Below are positions 36,087 through 45,710 of a stretch of DNA of 64,000 bases, piece after piece; the stretch's first letter is position 1, and every line of letters begins with the position of its first letter. A program made the position numbers and the translations under genes. The DNA comes from Comamonas sp. (GTDB lineage: Bacteria; Pseudomonadota; Gammaproteobacteria; Burkholderiales; Burkholderiaceae_C), in the NCBI GenBank assembly GCA_031277805.1, contig JAITLR010000009.1:186001-250000 (forward strand), read 5' to 3'. Below the pieces are notes generated by a model. The model was not told where the DNA came from, ran no database searches, and saw nothing but the letters and a program-made list of their open reading frames with translations.

Positions 36087-37877
36087 TTAGTCCAGCAGAG
36101 CCAGTGCGCTTGGCGCGTCGGCCTTTTCGGTGGCCAGGTCTTCGAACTCAACCACGTTGTCGATTTCGGCGCCCATGGAGATGTTCGTCACACGCTCCAG
36201 GATGCATTCGATCACCACAGGTGTCTTGTGCTCGGCCATCCAGGCTTCGGCCTGTTGCATGGCGGGAGCAAAGTCTTCGGCGCGGTGAACGCGGATGGCC
36301 TTGCAACCCAGACCTTCAACGACCTTAACATGGTCAACACCGTAGCCACGGGTCGCTTCACCCTCATCCGTGTTGATATTGTCGAACGCCAATTGCACGC
36401 AATAGTCGATCGAGAAAGCGCGCTGAGCTTGACGGATCAGACCCAGGTAGCTGTTGTTCACCAGCACGTGAACATAGGGCAGCTTGAACTGCGCGCCAAC
36501 TGCCAGCTCTTCGATCATGAACTGGAAGTCGTAGTCGCCGGACAGGGCCACGATCTTGCGCTTGGGGTCGGCAACGCGCACGCCCAGGGCGGCGGGAGTG
36601 GTCCAGCCCAGAGGGCCTGCCTGGCCGCAGTTGATCCAGTTGCGTGGCTTGTACACGTGCAGGAACTGGGCACCGGCGATCTGCGACAGACCGATGGTGG
36701 ACACGTAAGTCGTGTCGCGGTCCAGCGAGTTGTTCATGCACTGGTACACGCGCTGGGGCTTCATCGGCACGTTGTCGAAGTTCGTCTTGCGCAGGAACTC
36801 GACGCTGTTCTTGCGACCCTGGCACTCGGCCACCCAGGCGCTGCGATCCTTGAGCTTGCCAGCAGCCTTCCACTCCTTGGCCACGGCAACGAATTGCTCC
36901 AGAGCAGCCTTGGCGTCGGAGACGATGCCGTAGTCGGGGGCGAACACGCGACCGATCTGTGTGGGCTCGATGTCCACGTGGATGAACTTGCGGCCCTTGG
37001 TGTAGACCTCAACGGAGCCGGTGTGGCGGTTGGCCCAGCGGTTGCCGATACCGAACACGAAGTCCGAAGCCAGCATGTTGGCGTTGCCGTAACGGTGGCT
37101 GGTCTGCAGACCGCACATGCCGACCATCAGAGGGTGATCGTCAGGGATGGTGCCCCAGCCCATCAGCGTGGGGATCACGGGCACGTTCAGGATCTCGGCC
37201 AGCTCGGTCATCAGGTCGGAAGCGTCGGCGTTGATCACACCGCCGCCGGAGACCAGCAGAGGACGCTCGGATTCGTTGAGCATCTCGATCGCCTTCTCGG
37301 CCTGCTTGCGCGAAGCGGTGGGCTTGTAAGCGGCCAGAGGTTCGTAGGTGTCGATGTCGAATTCGATTTCAGCCAGTTGCACGTCGATGGGCAGATCGAT
37401 CAGCACAGGACCTGGACGGCCGGAGCGCATCAGGTGGAAGGCTTGCTGGAATGCGCGGGGCACTTGGGCAGGCTCCAGCACCGTGGTGGCCCACTTGGTG
37501 ACGGGCTTGGCGATGGAAGCGATGTCCACAGCCTGGAAGTCTTCCTTGTGCAGACGCGAGCGGGGAGCTTGGCCGGTAATGCACAGGATTGGGATGGAGT
37601 CAGCGCTGGCCGAGTACAGGCCGGTGATCATGTCGGTGCCAGCGGGGCCGCTGGTGCCGATGCACACGCCGATATTGCCGGCCACCGCACGGGTGTAGCC
37701 TTCAGCCATGTGGCTGGCGCCTTCGACGTGACGGGCCAGAATGTGACCGATGCCGCCGTGGTTCTTCATTGCAGCGTACAGCGGGTTGATGGCCGCGCCG
37801 GGCACACCAAACGTCACGGTTACACCTTCTTTTTCGAGCACCAGGACTGCGGCGTCGATTGCTTTCATTTTGGCCAT
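36087..37877 (-). CDS. gcl: Glyoxylate carboligase
   Basis: This 596-residue thiamine-diphosphate enzyme condenses two glyoxylates to tartronate semialdehyde and CO2. The sequence begins [20 protein letters not shown] and has Val in place of the usual catalytic Glu in the pyrimidine domain ([12 protein letters not shown]), a hallmark of Gcl. The TPP-binding motif is [16 protein letters not shown] with [10 protein letters not shown]. The C-terminus [18 protein letters not shown] is family-like. It is the first gene of the minus-strand gcl-hyi-glxR cluster and divergent from a LysR regulator. Confidence 0.97.
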   Translation of the reverse strand: MAKMKAIDAAVLVLEKEGVTVTFGVPGAAINPLYAAMKNHGGIGHILARHVEGASHMAEGYTRAVAGNIGVCIGTSGPAGTDMITGLYSASADSIPILCITGQAPRSRLHKEDFQAVDIASIAKPVTKWATTVLEPAQVPRAFQQAFHLMRSGRPGPVLIDLPIDVQLAEIEFDIDTYEPLAAYKPTASRKQAEKAIEMLNESERPLLVSGGGVINADASDLMTELAEILNVPVIPTLMGWGTIPDDHPLMVGMCGLQTSHRYGNANMLASDFVFGIGNRWANRHTGSVEVYTKGRKFIHVDIEPTQIGRVFAPDYGIVSDAKAALEQFVAVAKEWKAAGKLKDRSAWVAECQGRKNSVEFLRKTNFDNVPMKPQRVYQCMNNSLDRDTTYVSTIGLSQIAGAQFLHVYKPRNWINCGQAGPLGWTTPAALGVRVADPKRKIVALSGDYDFQFMIEELAVGAQFKLPYVHVLVNNSYLGLIRQAQRAFSIDYCVQLAFDNINTDEGEATRGYGVDHVKVVEGLGCKAIRVHRAEDFAPAMQQAEAWMAEHKTPVVIECILERVTNISMGAEIDNVVEFEDLATEKADAPSALALLD

Positions 37878-37951
37878 GAGGGTCTCCTAAAAACTTGGTT
37901 GAACTTTAGTCAAGACCTTTGCTTGCTGGAAGCCGCTCTCAGACCATAAAA

Positions 37952-37972
37952 TTTATTCCACCCAAGAATAAA
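37952..37972. promoter_or_regulatory. Dyad operator between gcl and lysR
   Basis: A perfect inverted repeat, TTTATTC-N7-GAATAAA, sits 14 bases before the LysR start and 75 bases before gcl. It fits the T-N11-A pattern of LysR targets. Divergent control and autoregulation are inferred. The rest of the 109-base gap holds the two ribosome sites. Confidence 0.6.
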
Positions 37973-37986
37973 TAGGAGATGAACCC

Positions 37987-38904
37987 ATGGACAGACTCGA
38001 CGCCATGCACATGTTTGTGCGGGTGGTGGAAACCGGTAGTTTCACCAAGGTGGCTCAGGAGTTCGCCACCACCCAGCCCACCGTCACCAAGCAGGTCGCA
38101 GCCATGGAGGCGCGCCTCAAGGTGCGTCTGCTCAACCGCAACACACGCGGCGTGAGCATGACCGAGGCGGGTGCGCTCTACTATGAAAAGTGCAAGATCA
38201 TCGTCAACGATGTGGCCGAGGCCGAAAACGTCGTCAAGGTACGCCAGACCCATGTGCAGGGGCAGTTGCGCATCGGCAGCTCGGTGGCGTTCGGCCGCCG
38301 CGTGCTGATTCCCCTGGCCATGGAATTCATGAAGCAGAACCCCCAGGTGCAGGTGGATCTGAGCTTCGAGGACCGCTACACCGACCTGGTGGCCAACGGC
38401 ATCGACGTGGCACTGCGCCTGGGCAAGCTGGCCGATTCATCGCTGGGTGCGCGCATGCTGGGTATCAATCCCTGGGTGCTGGTGGCATCCAACACCTATC
38501 TGCGCAAACACGGCACGCCGCGCCGCCCCTCTGACCTCAAGGAGCACTCCACGCTGATCTACAGCAGCGTGCAAGGCAACGACATCTGGCGCCTGCGCAA
38601 TGCCAGCGGCGAGCCGGTGTCGATCCCCGTGACCGGGCGCCTGCGCTCCAACAATCTCTCGGCTCTGCTGGCTGCTGCGCGCTCGCACATGGGCATTGCT
38701 GCCCTGCCCCGCTACGTGGCCCACGACTCCCTCAAGGACGGCCGCGTGGTGGAAGTGCTCAAGACCTGCCGCCTGCATGAGCAGGAAATTCACGCCGTCT
38801 ATCCCTCGCCGCGCCTGGTGCCGCAGAAGGTGCAATCCTTCATCGCCTTTCTGCAGGGCAAGTTTGACGATGCCTGGTGGGAGGATCTCCCTCGCGGCGG
38901 CTGA
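37987..38904 (+). CDS. LysR-family regulator divergent from gcl
   Basis: This 305-residue regulator has an N-terminal winged helix (MDRLDAMHMFVRVVETGSFT, ATTQPTVTKQVAAMEARL, LLNRNTRGVSMTEAG) and a C-terminal ligand-binding domain of the CrgA/DsdC-like type. AGGAGA precedes the ATG. Position and dyad suggest control of gcl-hyi-glxR in response to glyoxylate, allantoin or a related metabolite, but the ligand is not readable from sequence. Confidence 0.9.
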   Translation: MDRLDAMHMFVRVVETGSFTKVAQEFATTQPTVTKQVAAMEARLKVRLLNRNTRGVSMTEAGALYYEKCKIIVNDVAEAENVVKVRQTHVQGQLRIGSSVAFGRRVLIPLAMEFMKQNPQVQVDLSFEDRYTDLVANGIDVALRLGKLADSSLGARMLGINPWVLVASNTYLRKHGTPRRPSDLKEHSTLIYSSVQGNDIWRLRNASGEPVSIPVTGRLRSNNLSALLAAARSHMGIAALPRYVAHDSLKDGRVVEVLKTCRLHEQEIHAVYPSPRLVPQKVQSFIAFLQGKFDDAWWEDLPRGG

Positions 38905-39387
38905 CTTGGCCCGGTATTCCGGTATCGCCCCTTGTGACCACGCCGGTGACGGCAAGCTCTTGGGGCTGGCAGTTGCACCGCAGAGTGCAACTGCATCGTC
39001 ATCACTTTTACGGCAACGTGTTTGAGCGTAGTGCTGAAAGCGCGCAGCGAGTTTTGCCGTACAGCCACAAGAGCTTGACGGCGCAGGTTGCCCGCAGCGA
39101 AGCGGAGGGACGTGGGCAGTAGGGCAGTGCTCTTTGCCTACTTTCTGGCACGCCAGAAAGTAGGTCGCCCGCCGGGGCGAAATCCCGGCCTCTACCGGTC
39201 GAACAGGCATACCGTCAAAACTGCTCAGACGCCGCCAAACGAGTGAGAGCGCTGGCCCTGCTTGAATCTGAAATCCTTATCACTCTCAAAAACAAAGCAG
39301 CTACCGCTTGATGAGCCGTAGCTGCAGATTGTTTTCGCGTTGAAACTGTTGGATAGCCTGCGCAAGCAGCTATCCAATTTGATGCCT
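38905..39387. repeat. Intergenic repeat-like element with GC-rich palindromes
   Basis: The 480-base gap between lysR and ttuD holds a perfect 13-bp palindrome pair CCTACTTTCTGGC/GCCAGAAAGTAGG with a two-base loop (39137-39164), followed by GTCGCCCGCCGGGGCGAAAT. The TACTTTCT...AGAAAGTAGG core resembles dispersed palindromic elements common between genes in Comamonadaceae genomes. Further right, GCAGCTAC/GTAGCTGC (39298-39325) may terminate ttuD. No gene is seen. Confidence 0.65.
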
Positions 39388-40740
39388 TCAGAGAATCAGA
39401 ATCGCGCGGAAGTCGTTCACATTGGTGTGGGTGGGGCCGGTCACGACCAGATCGCCCAGTGCCTCGAAATACCCATAGGCATCGTTGCGATCCAGATAGT
39501 CGCTGATGCGCAAATTCTTTTCCGCTGCGCGCGTGAGCGTGCAGGGCGAGACGCGTGCACCGGCGTTGTCTTCCACCCCATCAATGCCATCGGTGTCCGC
39601 AGCCAGCGCCCAGACCTTTTCCTGACCTTGCAAGGCCTGAGCCAGACCCAGGCAGAACTCGCCCGCACGGCCTCCGCGACCCTTGGCTGCGCCGGGCTGA
39701 CGGGGGCGAATCGTGACGGTGGTTTCACCACCCGAGAGAATCACGCAGGGCTTGTCAAAGGGCTCGCCACGCTTGGCCACGGCGCGAGCCAGTGCCGCAT
39801 GCACCTTGCCCACTTCGCGCGATTCACCTTCCATTTCGTCGGACAGCACATGCACGGCAATGCCTGCCTCACGCGCGGCAGCAGCGGCCGCTTCCAGCGA
39901 CTGCTGGGGCGTGGCAATCAGATGCACCTCATGACCGGCAAAGCGCGCATCACCGGGCTTGGGTGTTTCCAGCTGGCCGTCCTGCAGCGCCGCACGTACG
40001 GATTCGGGAATGCTGATCTGATAGCGGCTCAGGATATTCAGTGCATCGGCGCAGGTCGTGGCGTCGGGCACCGTGGGGCCGCTGGCGATGACCGAGGGGT
40101 CGTCACCGGGCACATCGCTGATGGTCAGCGTCACCACCTTGGCCGGATGGCAGGCCGCAGCCAGACGTCCGCCCTTGATGCGCGACAGGTGCTTGCGCAC
40201 GCAGTTCATCTCACCGATGGCCGCACCACTTTCCAGCAAGGCCTTGTTGATGCGCTGCTTTTCCGCCAGATCGATGCCTTCGGCGGGCAAGGTCAGCAGA
40301 GACGAGCCGCCGCCCGAGATCAGGCAGATCACCAGATCGTCCTCGGTCAAGCCTTGGGTCAGCGCCAGAATGCGCTCGGCAGCGGCCAGACCTGCGGCAT
40401 CAGGCACCGGGTGGGCAGCCTCGACGACCTCCAGGCGCTGGGCCAGGCCTTCTGGGCGCGGTGGAATATGGTCGTAGCGCGTCACCACCAAACCGGACAA
40501 CGGTGCTTCTGCAGGCCACAGCGCTTCCAGCGCCTGCGCCATGGAGCCACCGGCCTTGCCGGCACCCAACACCAGCGTACGCCCCTTGGGCGGCTTGGGC
40601 AGGCTGCGGGCCAGGCCTTCAATAGGCAAGGCATTGCGCACCGCCACGTCATACAGGTGACGCAAGAAAGCTGCTGGATCTTGCTGTGGCGAAGGCGCAG
40701 CAGCGTCCAGCGCGCGCGAGGATGTATTCTGTGCTTGCAT
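39388..40740 (-). CDS. ttuD: Glycerate 2-kinase (MOFRL family)
   Basis: This 450-residue kinase phosphorylates glycerate to 2-phosphoglycerate and is the exit of the glyoxylate route to central metabolism. It has an N-terminal DUF4147/GCK domain (LVLGAGKAGGSMAQALEALW, CLISGGGSSLLTLPAEGI, CVRKHLSRIKGGRLAAACHP). The C-terminal MOFRL domain contains VILSGGETTVTI and ALAADTDGIDGVEDNAGA. I start at the ATG at 40740, with AGGAA five bases before; an ATG six codons earlier is possible. Confidence 0.95.
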   Translation of the reverse strand: MQAQNTSSRALDAAAPSPQQDPAAFLRHLYDVAVRNALPIEGLARSLPKPPKGRTLVLGAGKAGGSMAQALEALWPAEAPLSGLVVTRYDHIPPRPEGLAQRLEVVEAAHPVPDAAGLAAAERILALTQGLTEDDLVICLISGGGSSLLTLPAEGIDLAEKQRINKALLESGAAIGEMNCVRKHLSRIKGGRLAAACHPAKVVTLTISDVPGDDPSVIASGPTVPDATTCADALNILSRYQISIPESVRAALQDGQLETPKPGDARFAGHEVHLIATPQQSLEAAAAAAREAGIAVHVLSDEMEGESREVGKVHAALARAVAKRGEPFDKPCVILSGGETTVTIRPRQPGAAKGRGGRAGEFCLGLAQALQGQEKVWALAADTDGIDGVEDNAGARVSPCTLTRAAEKNLRISDYLDRNDAYGYFEALGDLVVTGPTHTNVNDFRAILIL

Positions 40741-40914
40741 AGTTCCTGGATTGTGCATTCCGGTATTTTTGCTTCACAGCGGCAAGCCAGTCACAACACT
40801 GCTGACTTTGCCGCAGCAATGACGCAAATCATTGGCAGGCCTTGATTTGCTTGAATTTTCCACCAATATAGACAATCAATACTGGGGCAAACACCATGTT
40901 CGGTGGACAGAAAC

Positions 40915-40922
40915 TGTATACA
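40915..40922. promoter_or_regulatory. TGTATACA operator upstream of gntR-puuE operon
   Basis: ACAGAAACTGTATACA at 40907-40922 is identical to the uraH upstream site read on the other strand. It is 30 bases before the preferred GntR start, so binding would block transcription of the regulator's own operon. Its location also argues against the GntR start at 40896. Confidence 0.7.
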
Positions 40923-40952
40923 AAACTTGTCTTCAACCGCTATGATCGATTT

Positions 40953-41630
40953 ATGGAAACTTCCACCACCAGCTTCATTGTTGAAAGTCTGACCAAGGCT
41001 ATCGTCGAGCATCGCCTGATGCCTGGTACCAAGTTGGCAGAACAGAAGCTGGCTGACCACTTTGGCGTTTCCCGTACCCTGGTTCGCCAGGCACTGTTTC
41101 AGCTCTCGCAGAACAAGCTGATCAAGCTGGAGCCTGCGCGTGGCGCCTTTGTGGCCACGCCTTCCGTCGATGAGGCGCGCCAGGTGTTCGCCGTGCGCCG
41201 CATGCTGGAAGCCGAAATGGTGCGCAGCTTTGTGCCCCAAAGCACGCCCAACAAGATCCGGGCTCTCAAAGCCCATGTGACGGCCGAGAAAAAAGCCATG
41301 GAATCCAACGACGTGGGCCAGCGCACGGAGTTGCTGGGCGATTTCCACGTGCGCATGGCCGAGCTGATGGGCAACGAAGTGCTGGCGCAATTGCTGGGTG
41401 AGCTGATTTCCCGCTGCGCATTGATCACGCTGATGTACCAGTCTGCATCGGCGGCCGAACATTCGCACGAAGAACATGGAGACATCGTGACCGCCCTGGC
41501 GGCAGGCGATGCAGAGCATGCGGTGCAACTGATGCAGCTGCACCTGGACCACGTGGAAGCAGGCCTGACCTTCGACCGCGACCTGCCAACGAACGATTTG
41601 TCGATGGCACTTTCATCCGTATCCCTATGA
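40953..41630 (+). CDS. GntR-family (FCD) regulator of the purine operon
   Basis: This 225-residue regulator has a winged helix (SFIVESLTKAIVEHRLMPGT, KLADHFGVSRTLVRQALFQL, LEPARGAFVATPS). Its FCD ligand-binding domain carries the Asp/His metal-type residues (LGDFHVRMAELMGNEVL). It heads a four-gene operon; its stop overlaps the puuE start as ATGA. TGTATACA-type operators are usual for FadR-subfamily GntR proteins. Four such sites in this window make it the likely regulator of urate and allantoin breakdown. The start at 40953 is chosen over 40896 because of the operator position. Confidence 0.88.
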   Translation: METSTTSFIVESLTKAIVEHRLMPGTKLAEQKLADHFGVSRTLVRQALFQLSQNKLIKLEPARGAFVATPSVDEARQVFAVRRMLEAEMVRSFVPQSTPNKIRALKAHVTAEKKAMESNDVGQRTELLGDFHVRMAELMGNEVLAQLLGELISRCALITLMYQSASAAEHSHEEHGDIVTALAAGDAEHAVQLMQLHLDHVEAGLTFDRDLPTNDLSMALSSVSL

Positions 41631-42583
41631 TTTACGATTCCACCGCCCCCTACCCACGCGACCTGATTGGTTATGGTCGCAACACGCCCCATCCCCAATG
41701 GCCCGGCAAAGCCCGCGTGGCCGTGCAGTTCGTTCTGAACTACGAAGAAGGCGGTGAGAACCACATCCTCCATGGCGACCCTGGCAGCGAGCAGTTCCTG
41801 TCGGAGATGTTCAATCCCGCCAGCTACCCTGCCCGCCACATGAGCATGGACGGCATCTATGAATACGGCTCGCGTGTGGGCGTGTGGCGCATTCTCAAGG
41901 AATTCGAAAAACGCGGCCTGCCCCTGACCGTTTTCGGTGTGGCCACGGCCCTGCAAAAGCACCGTGAACTGGCCCAGGCCTTCGACGAGCTGGGTCACGA
42001 AGTGGCCTGCCACGGTCTGAAGTGGATTCACTACCAGAACGTACCCGAAGAGATCGAGCGTGCCCACCTGCAGCAGTGCGTGGAGATCTTTGAAGAGCTG
42101 TACGGCCATGATGGCGACCACGGCCTGGGCTGGTACACCGGCCGCGACAGCCCCAACAGCCACCGCCTGGTAGCCGATACCGGCCGCTTCACCTACGACA
42201 GCGACTACTACGGCGAGGACCTGCCCTTCTGGATGAAGGTTGCCAAGACCGATGGCAGCACCCGCAACCAGCTGATCGTTCCCTACACACTGGACTGCAA
42301 CGACATGCGCTTCGCCCTGCCCCAGGGTTATTCGTATGCCGACCCGTTCTTCCAGTACCTGAAGGACACCTTCGATGTCCTGTATGCCGAAGGCGATGCC
42401 AACGGCGACGACGCCCCCAAGATGATGAGCATCGGCATGCACTGCCGCCTGCTGGGCCGCCCCGGCCGCATTACAGCGCTGCAGCGCTTCCTCGACCACA
42501 TCCAGAAGCACGACAACGTGTGGGTGTGCCGCCGTATTGATTTGGCTCGTCACTGGGCCGAGCGTTTCCCTTGCAAGGATTGA
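41627..42583 (+). CDS. puuE: Allantoinase PuuE (polysaccharide-deacetylase type)
   Basis: This 318-residue cofactor-independent allantoinase opens allantoin to allantoate. Diagnostic parts are YPRDLIGYGRNTPHPQWPG, FVLNYEEGGENHILHGD, EYGSRVGVWRILKEFEKRG and GHEVACHGLKWIHYQN. It also has TGRDSPNSHRLVADTGRFTY. It belongs to the NodB-like fold and is unrelated to the metal-dependent AllB. The start overlaps the gntR stop by four bases, and the bifunctional uraD-allC gene starts seven bases after the stop. Confidence 0.96.
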   Translation: MIYDSTAPYPRDLIGYGRNTPHPQWPGKARVAVQFVLNYEEGGENHILHGDPGSEQFLSEMFNPASYPARHMSMDGIYEYGSRVGVWRILKEFEKRGLPLTVFGVATALQKHRELAQAFDELGHEVACHGLKWIHYQNVPEEIERAHLQQCVEIFEELYGHDGDHGLGWYTGRDSPNSHRLVADTGRFTYDSDYYGEDLPFWMKVAKTDGSTRNQLIVPYTLDCNDMRFALPQGYSYADPFFQYLKDTFDVLYAEGDANGDDAPKMMSIGMHCRLLGRPGRITALQRFLDHIQKHDNVWVCRRIDLARHWAERFPCKD

Positions 42584-42590
42584 TAGCAAC

Positions 42591-44366
42591 ATGGCTCTGA
42601 CCCTGGAACAACTGAATGCCGCCGACGCGGCAACCGCTACCGACCTGCTCGACGGTCTGTATGAGCACTCGCCCTGGATTGCCGCCAAGGCACTGGAGCA
42701 GCGCCCCTTCAAGTCCATGGCGCACATCAAGCATGCCATGGCCCATGTGCTGGCCGAATCCAGCGAGCAGGCCAAGCTGGATCTGATCCGCGCTCACCCG
42801 GAACTGGCCGGCAAGCAGATGGAGACCAACACGCTCACGGCCGAATCGACGAATGAGCAGAAGAAGGCGGGCCTCACCAACTGCACGCCCGAAGAGCTGG
42901 AGCATATCCGCAAGCTCAACGCCGAATATGGCAAGCGCTTCGGCTTTCCCTTCATCCTGGCCGTGCGCGGCGCGCGCGGTCTGGGTCTGAGCAAGGCCGA
43001 GATCATTGCGACCTTCGAGCGTCGCATGTTCAACCACCCCGACTACGAACAGGCCGAGGCACTGCGCAACATCCATCGCATCGCCGAAATCCGCCTGAAC
43101 GACAAGTTCGGCTACGAGCCCGTCGAAGGCAACGAAGTCTGGGACTGGCAGGAACGCCTGTCCACCAACAGCGATCCCGGCTATGCCGAAAAGGGTCAGC
43201 TGACGGTGACTTACCTGACCGACGCCCACCGCGCCTGCGCCCAGCGCATCAGCCACTGGATGCGTGAAATCGGTTTCGACGAAGTCGAGATCGACGCTGT
43301 CGGCAACGTGGTCGGCCGCTACAAGGCAGCCACCGAAGGCGCCAAGACTCTGCTGACTGGCAGCCATTACGACACCGTTCGCAACGGCGGCAAGTACGAC
43401 GGCCGTCTGGGCATCTTCGTGCCCATGGCCTGCGTGCAACAGCTGGCCAAACAAGGCAAGCGTCTGCCCTTCAACATCGAAGTCGTGGGCTTCTCGGAAG
43501 AAGAAGGCCAGCGCTACAAGGCAACCTTCCTGGGCTCCGGCGCTCTGGTTGGCGACTTCAAGAATGAATGGCTGGAGCAAAAGGATGCCGATGGCATCAC
43601 GCTGCGCGAAGCCATGACCCATGCCGGTCTGTGCATTGACGATATCCCCAAGCTGGAGCGCGACCCCGCCAAGTACCTGGGCTTTGTCGAAGTGCATATC
43701 GAACAGGGTCCCGTGCTCAACGAGCTGGACATCCCCCTGGGCATCGTCACCTCCATCAACGGCAGCGCCCGTTATGTCTGTGAATTCATCGGCATGGCCA
43801 GCCACGCAGGCACCACGCCCATGAACCGCCGCCGTGACGCAGCGGCCGGCGTGGCCGAGCTGTCGCTGTACATCGAAAAACGCGCCGGCCAGGATGGCGA
43901 CAGCGTGGCCACCATCGGCCAGCTGAACGTGCCTTCGGGTTCGGTCAACGTGGTGCCCGGCCGCTGCCAGTTCTCGCTGGATCTGCGTGCCCCCACCAAC
44001 GAACAGCGCGACGCCATGATCAACGACATCATGGCCGAGATGGCTGCCATTGCCGAGCGCCGCGGTCTGCGCTACTCGACCGAGCTGTCGATGAAGGCGG
44101 CTGCCGCCCCCAGCGCCCCCGAATGGCAAAAGCGCTGGGAAAACGCTGTGAACGACTTGGGCGTGCCCCTGTTCCGCATGCCCAGCGGCGCTGGCCACGA
44201 CGCCATGAAGCTGCACGAAATCATGCCCCAGGCCATGCTGTTCGTGCGCGGCATGAACGCCGGCATCAGCCACAACCCACTGGAAGCCTCCACCTCCGAC
44301 GACATGCAACTGTCCGTGGACGCCTTTACCCACCTCCTCCATCAACTGGCTCAAGAACAGAAATGA
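42591..44366 (+). CDS. Bifunctional OHCU decarboxylase-allantoate amidohydrolase fusion
   Basis: This 591-residue protein joins two purine enzymes. Residues 1 to about 170 are UraD: LEQLNAADAATATDLLDGLY, the catalytic His69 in RAHPELAGK, and YGKRFGFPFILAVRG. Residues from about 180 are an M20-type allantoate amidohydrolase: TGSHYDTVRNGGKYDG with ligands His259 and Asp261, SEEEGQRYKATFLGSGALVG, VEVHIEQGPVL, MASHAGTTPMNRR and SGAGHDAMKL. It thus carries two nonconsecutive steps flanking PuuE. The ATG at 42591 has AAGGA 11 bases upstream. Its 3' end overlaps the next gene as ATGA. Confidence 0.93.
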   Translation: MALTLEQLNAADAATATDLLDGLYEHSPWIAAKALEQRPFKSMAHIKHAMAHVLAESSEQAKLDLIRAHPELAGKQMETNTLTAESTNEQKKAGLTNCTPEELEHIRKLNAEYGKRFGFPFILAVRGARGLGLSKAEIIATFERRMFNHPDYEQAEALRNIHRIAEIRLNDKFGYEPVEGNEVWDWQERLSTNSDPGYAEKGQLTVTYLTDAHRACAQRISHWMREIGFDEVEIDAVGNVVGRYKAATEGAKTLLTGSHYDTVRNGGKYDGRLGIFVPMACVQQLAKQGKRLPFNIEVVGFSEEEGQRYKATFLGSGALVGDFKNEWLEQKDADGITLREAMTHAGLCIDDIPKLERDPAKYLGFVEVHIEQGPVLNELDIPLGIVTSINGSARYVCEFIGMASHAGTTPMNRRRDAAAGVAELSLYIEKRAGQDGDSVATIGQLNVPSGSVNVVPGRCQFSLDLRAPTNEQRDAMINDIMAEMAAIAERRGLRYSTELSMKAAAAPSAPEWQKRWENAVNDLGVPLFRMPSGAGHDAMKLHEIMPQAMLFVRGMNAGISHNPLEASTSDDMQLSVDAFTHLLHQLAQEQK

Positions 44367-45640
44367 CCAATATGAACCAAGACAAGCAAGCCACCTACGC
44401 CGCCATCGACGCATGGATCGACGAGCACTTCGACGAAGAAGTGAAGTTCCTGCAAGCCATGGTGCAAGTACCCACGGACACGCCTCCCGGCAACAACGCG
44501 CCCCACGCAGAGCGCACGGCCGACCTGATCAAGGGTTTTGGCTTTGAAGCCGAAAAGCACGTGGTGCCCGAAGCCGATGTGAAGGCCTACGGCATGGAGT
44601 CGATCACCAACCTGATCGTGCGCCGCCCCTATGGCGACGGTGGCAAGACCATCGCCCTGAACGCCCACGGCGACGTGGTGCCTCCAGGTGAAGGCTGGAC
44701 CAAGGATCCCTACGGCGCCGAAATCGAAGACGGCAAGCTGTATGGCCGTGCCGCTGCCGTGAGCAAGAGCGACTTCGCCTCGTTCACCTTCGCCGTGCGT
44801 GCTCTGGAAGCCGTGGCCAAGCCCAGCAAGGGCGCTGTGGAACTGCACTACACCTACGACGAAGAGTTCGGCGGCATCATGGGCCCCGGCTGGCTGCTGG
44901 AGAAGGGCCTGACCAAGCCTGACCTGATGATTGCAGCGGGCTTCAGCTACGAAGTAGTTACCGCTCACAACGGCTGCCTGCAGATGGAAATCACCGTGCA
45001 GGGCAAGATGGCTCACGCCGCCGTGCCCCACACCGGCGTGGATGCCCTGCAAGCCACCGCTGTGCTGCTCACGGCCCTGTACGGCGAAAACGTCAAGTAC
45101 AAGCAAGTCACTTCGCAAGTGCCCGGCATCAAGCACCCCTATCTGAACGTCGGCCGCATCGACGGCGGCACCAACACCAACGTGGTGCCCGGCAAGGTCA
45201 TGCTCAAGATCGACCGCCGCATGATTCCCGAAGAGAATCCCGTGGAAGTGGAAGCCAGCATCCGTGCTGTGATCGCCAAGGCCATCGAAGACTTCAACAC
45301 GCAAGGCGGCTACACCGGTGAAGACGCAGTGCGCGTGGACATCAAGCGCCTGCTGCTGGCCAACGCCATGACACCTCTGGACGGCAACAAGCCTCTGGTG
45401 GACGCCATCCAGAAGCATGGCGAAGCCATCTTCGGCGAAGTGCCTCCTGCAGTGGGCACGCCTCTGTACACCGACGTGCGTCTGTACGTCGAGCGCGGCA
45501 TCCCCGGTGTGATCTACGGCGCCGGCCCCCGCACCGTGCTGGAATCGCACGCCAAGCGCTCCGACGAGCGTCTGGTGCTGGAAGACCTGCGCCGCGCGAC
45601 AAAGGTGGTGGCCCGCTCGCTGGTGGACCTGACTGCCTGA
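44363..45640 (+). CDS. M20-family amidohydrolase with altered metal site
   Basis: This 425-residue ArgE/DapE-like protein is the last gene of the gntR operon, overlapping the fusion gene by four bases. It has NAHGDVVPPGEGW (His102, Asp104), YTYDEEFGGIMGPGWLL, KMAHAAVPHTGVDALQAT, INRRM-type dimerisation region DRRMIPEENPVEVEASIRAV, and the C-terminal His in LESHAKRSDERL. The usual bridging aspartate of GRGAxDMKG is replaced: the text is GRAAAVSKSD, with Val133 at that place. By context it may process ureidoglycine or ureidoglycolate toward glyoxylate; the substrate is not established. Confidence 0.82.
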   Translation: MTNMNQDKQATYAAIDAWIDEHFDEEVKFLQAMVQVPTDTPPGNNAPHAERTADLIKGFGFEAEKHVVPEADVKAYGMESITNLIVRRPYGDGGKTIALNAHGDVVPPGEGWTKDPYGAEIEDGKLYGRAAAVSKSDFASFTFAVRALEAVAKPSKGAVELHYTYDEEFGGIMGPGWLLEKGLTKPDLMIAAGFSYEVVTAHNGCLQMEITVQGKMAHAAVPHTGVDALQATAVLLTALYGENVKYKQVTSQVPGIKHPYLNVGRIDGGTNTNVVPGKVMLKIDRRMIPEENPVEVEASIRAVIAKAIEDFNTQGGYTGEDAVRVDIKRLLLANAMTPLDGNKPLVDAIQKHGEAIFGEVPPAVGTPLYTDVRLYVERGIPGVIYGAGPRTVLESHAKRSDERLVLEDLRRATKVVARSLVDLTA

Positions 45641-45710
45641 TTCTTCCTGGGCCCGAGAGTCATCAAGGGCCCTCTGCCTAGCCTTCGCTTGCTCTGGTGA
45701 AGGTTTTTTG

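Noticed and set aside
36081-37949. Open frame of 622 codons antisense to gcl
   Set aside because: Codon-position shadow of the gcl gene, with His/Gly/Val-rich low-complexity translation and no domain.
41099-42775. Open frame of 558 codons antisense to puuE
   Set aside because: Shadow of gntR/puuE/uraD coding sequence with no independent support.
42471-44414. Open frame of 647 codons antisense to the uraD-allC fusion
   Set aside because: Shadow frame; both active sites are on the plus strand and the operon overlaps support it.
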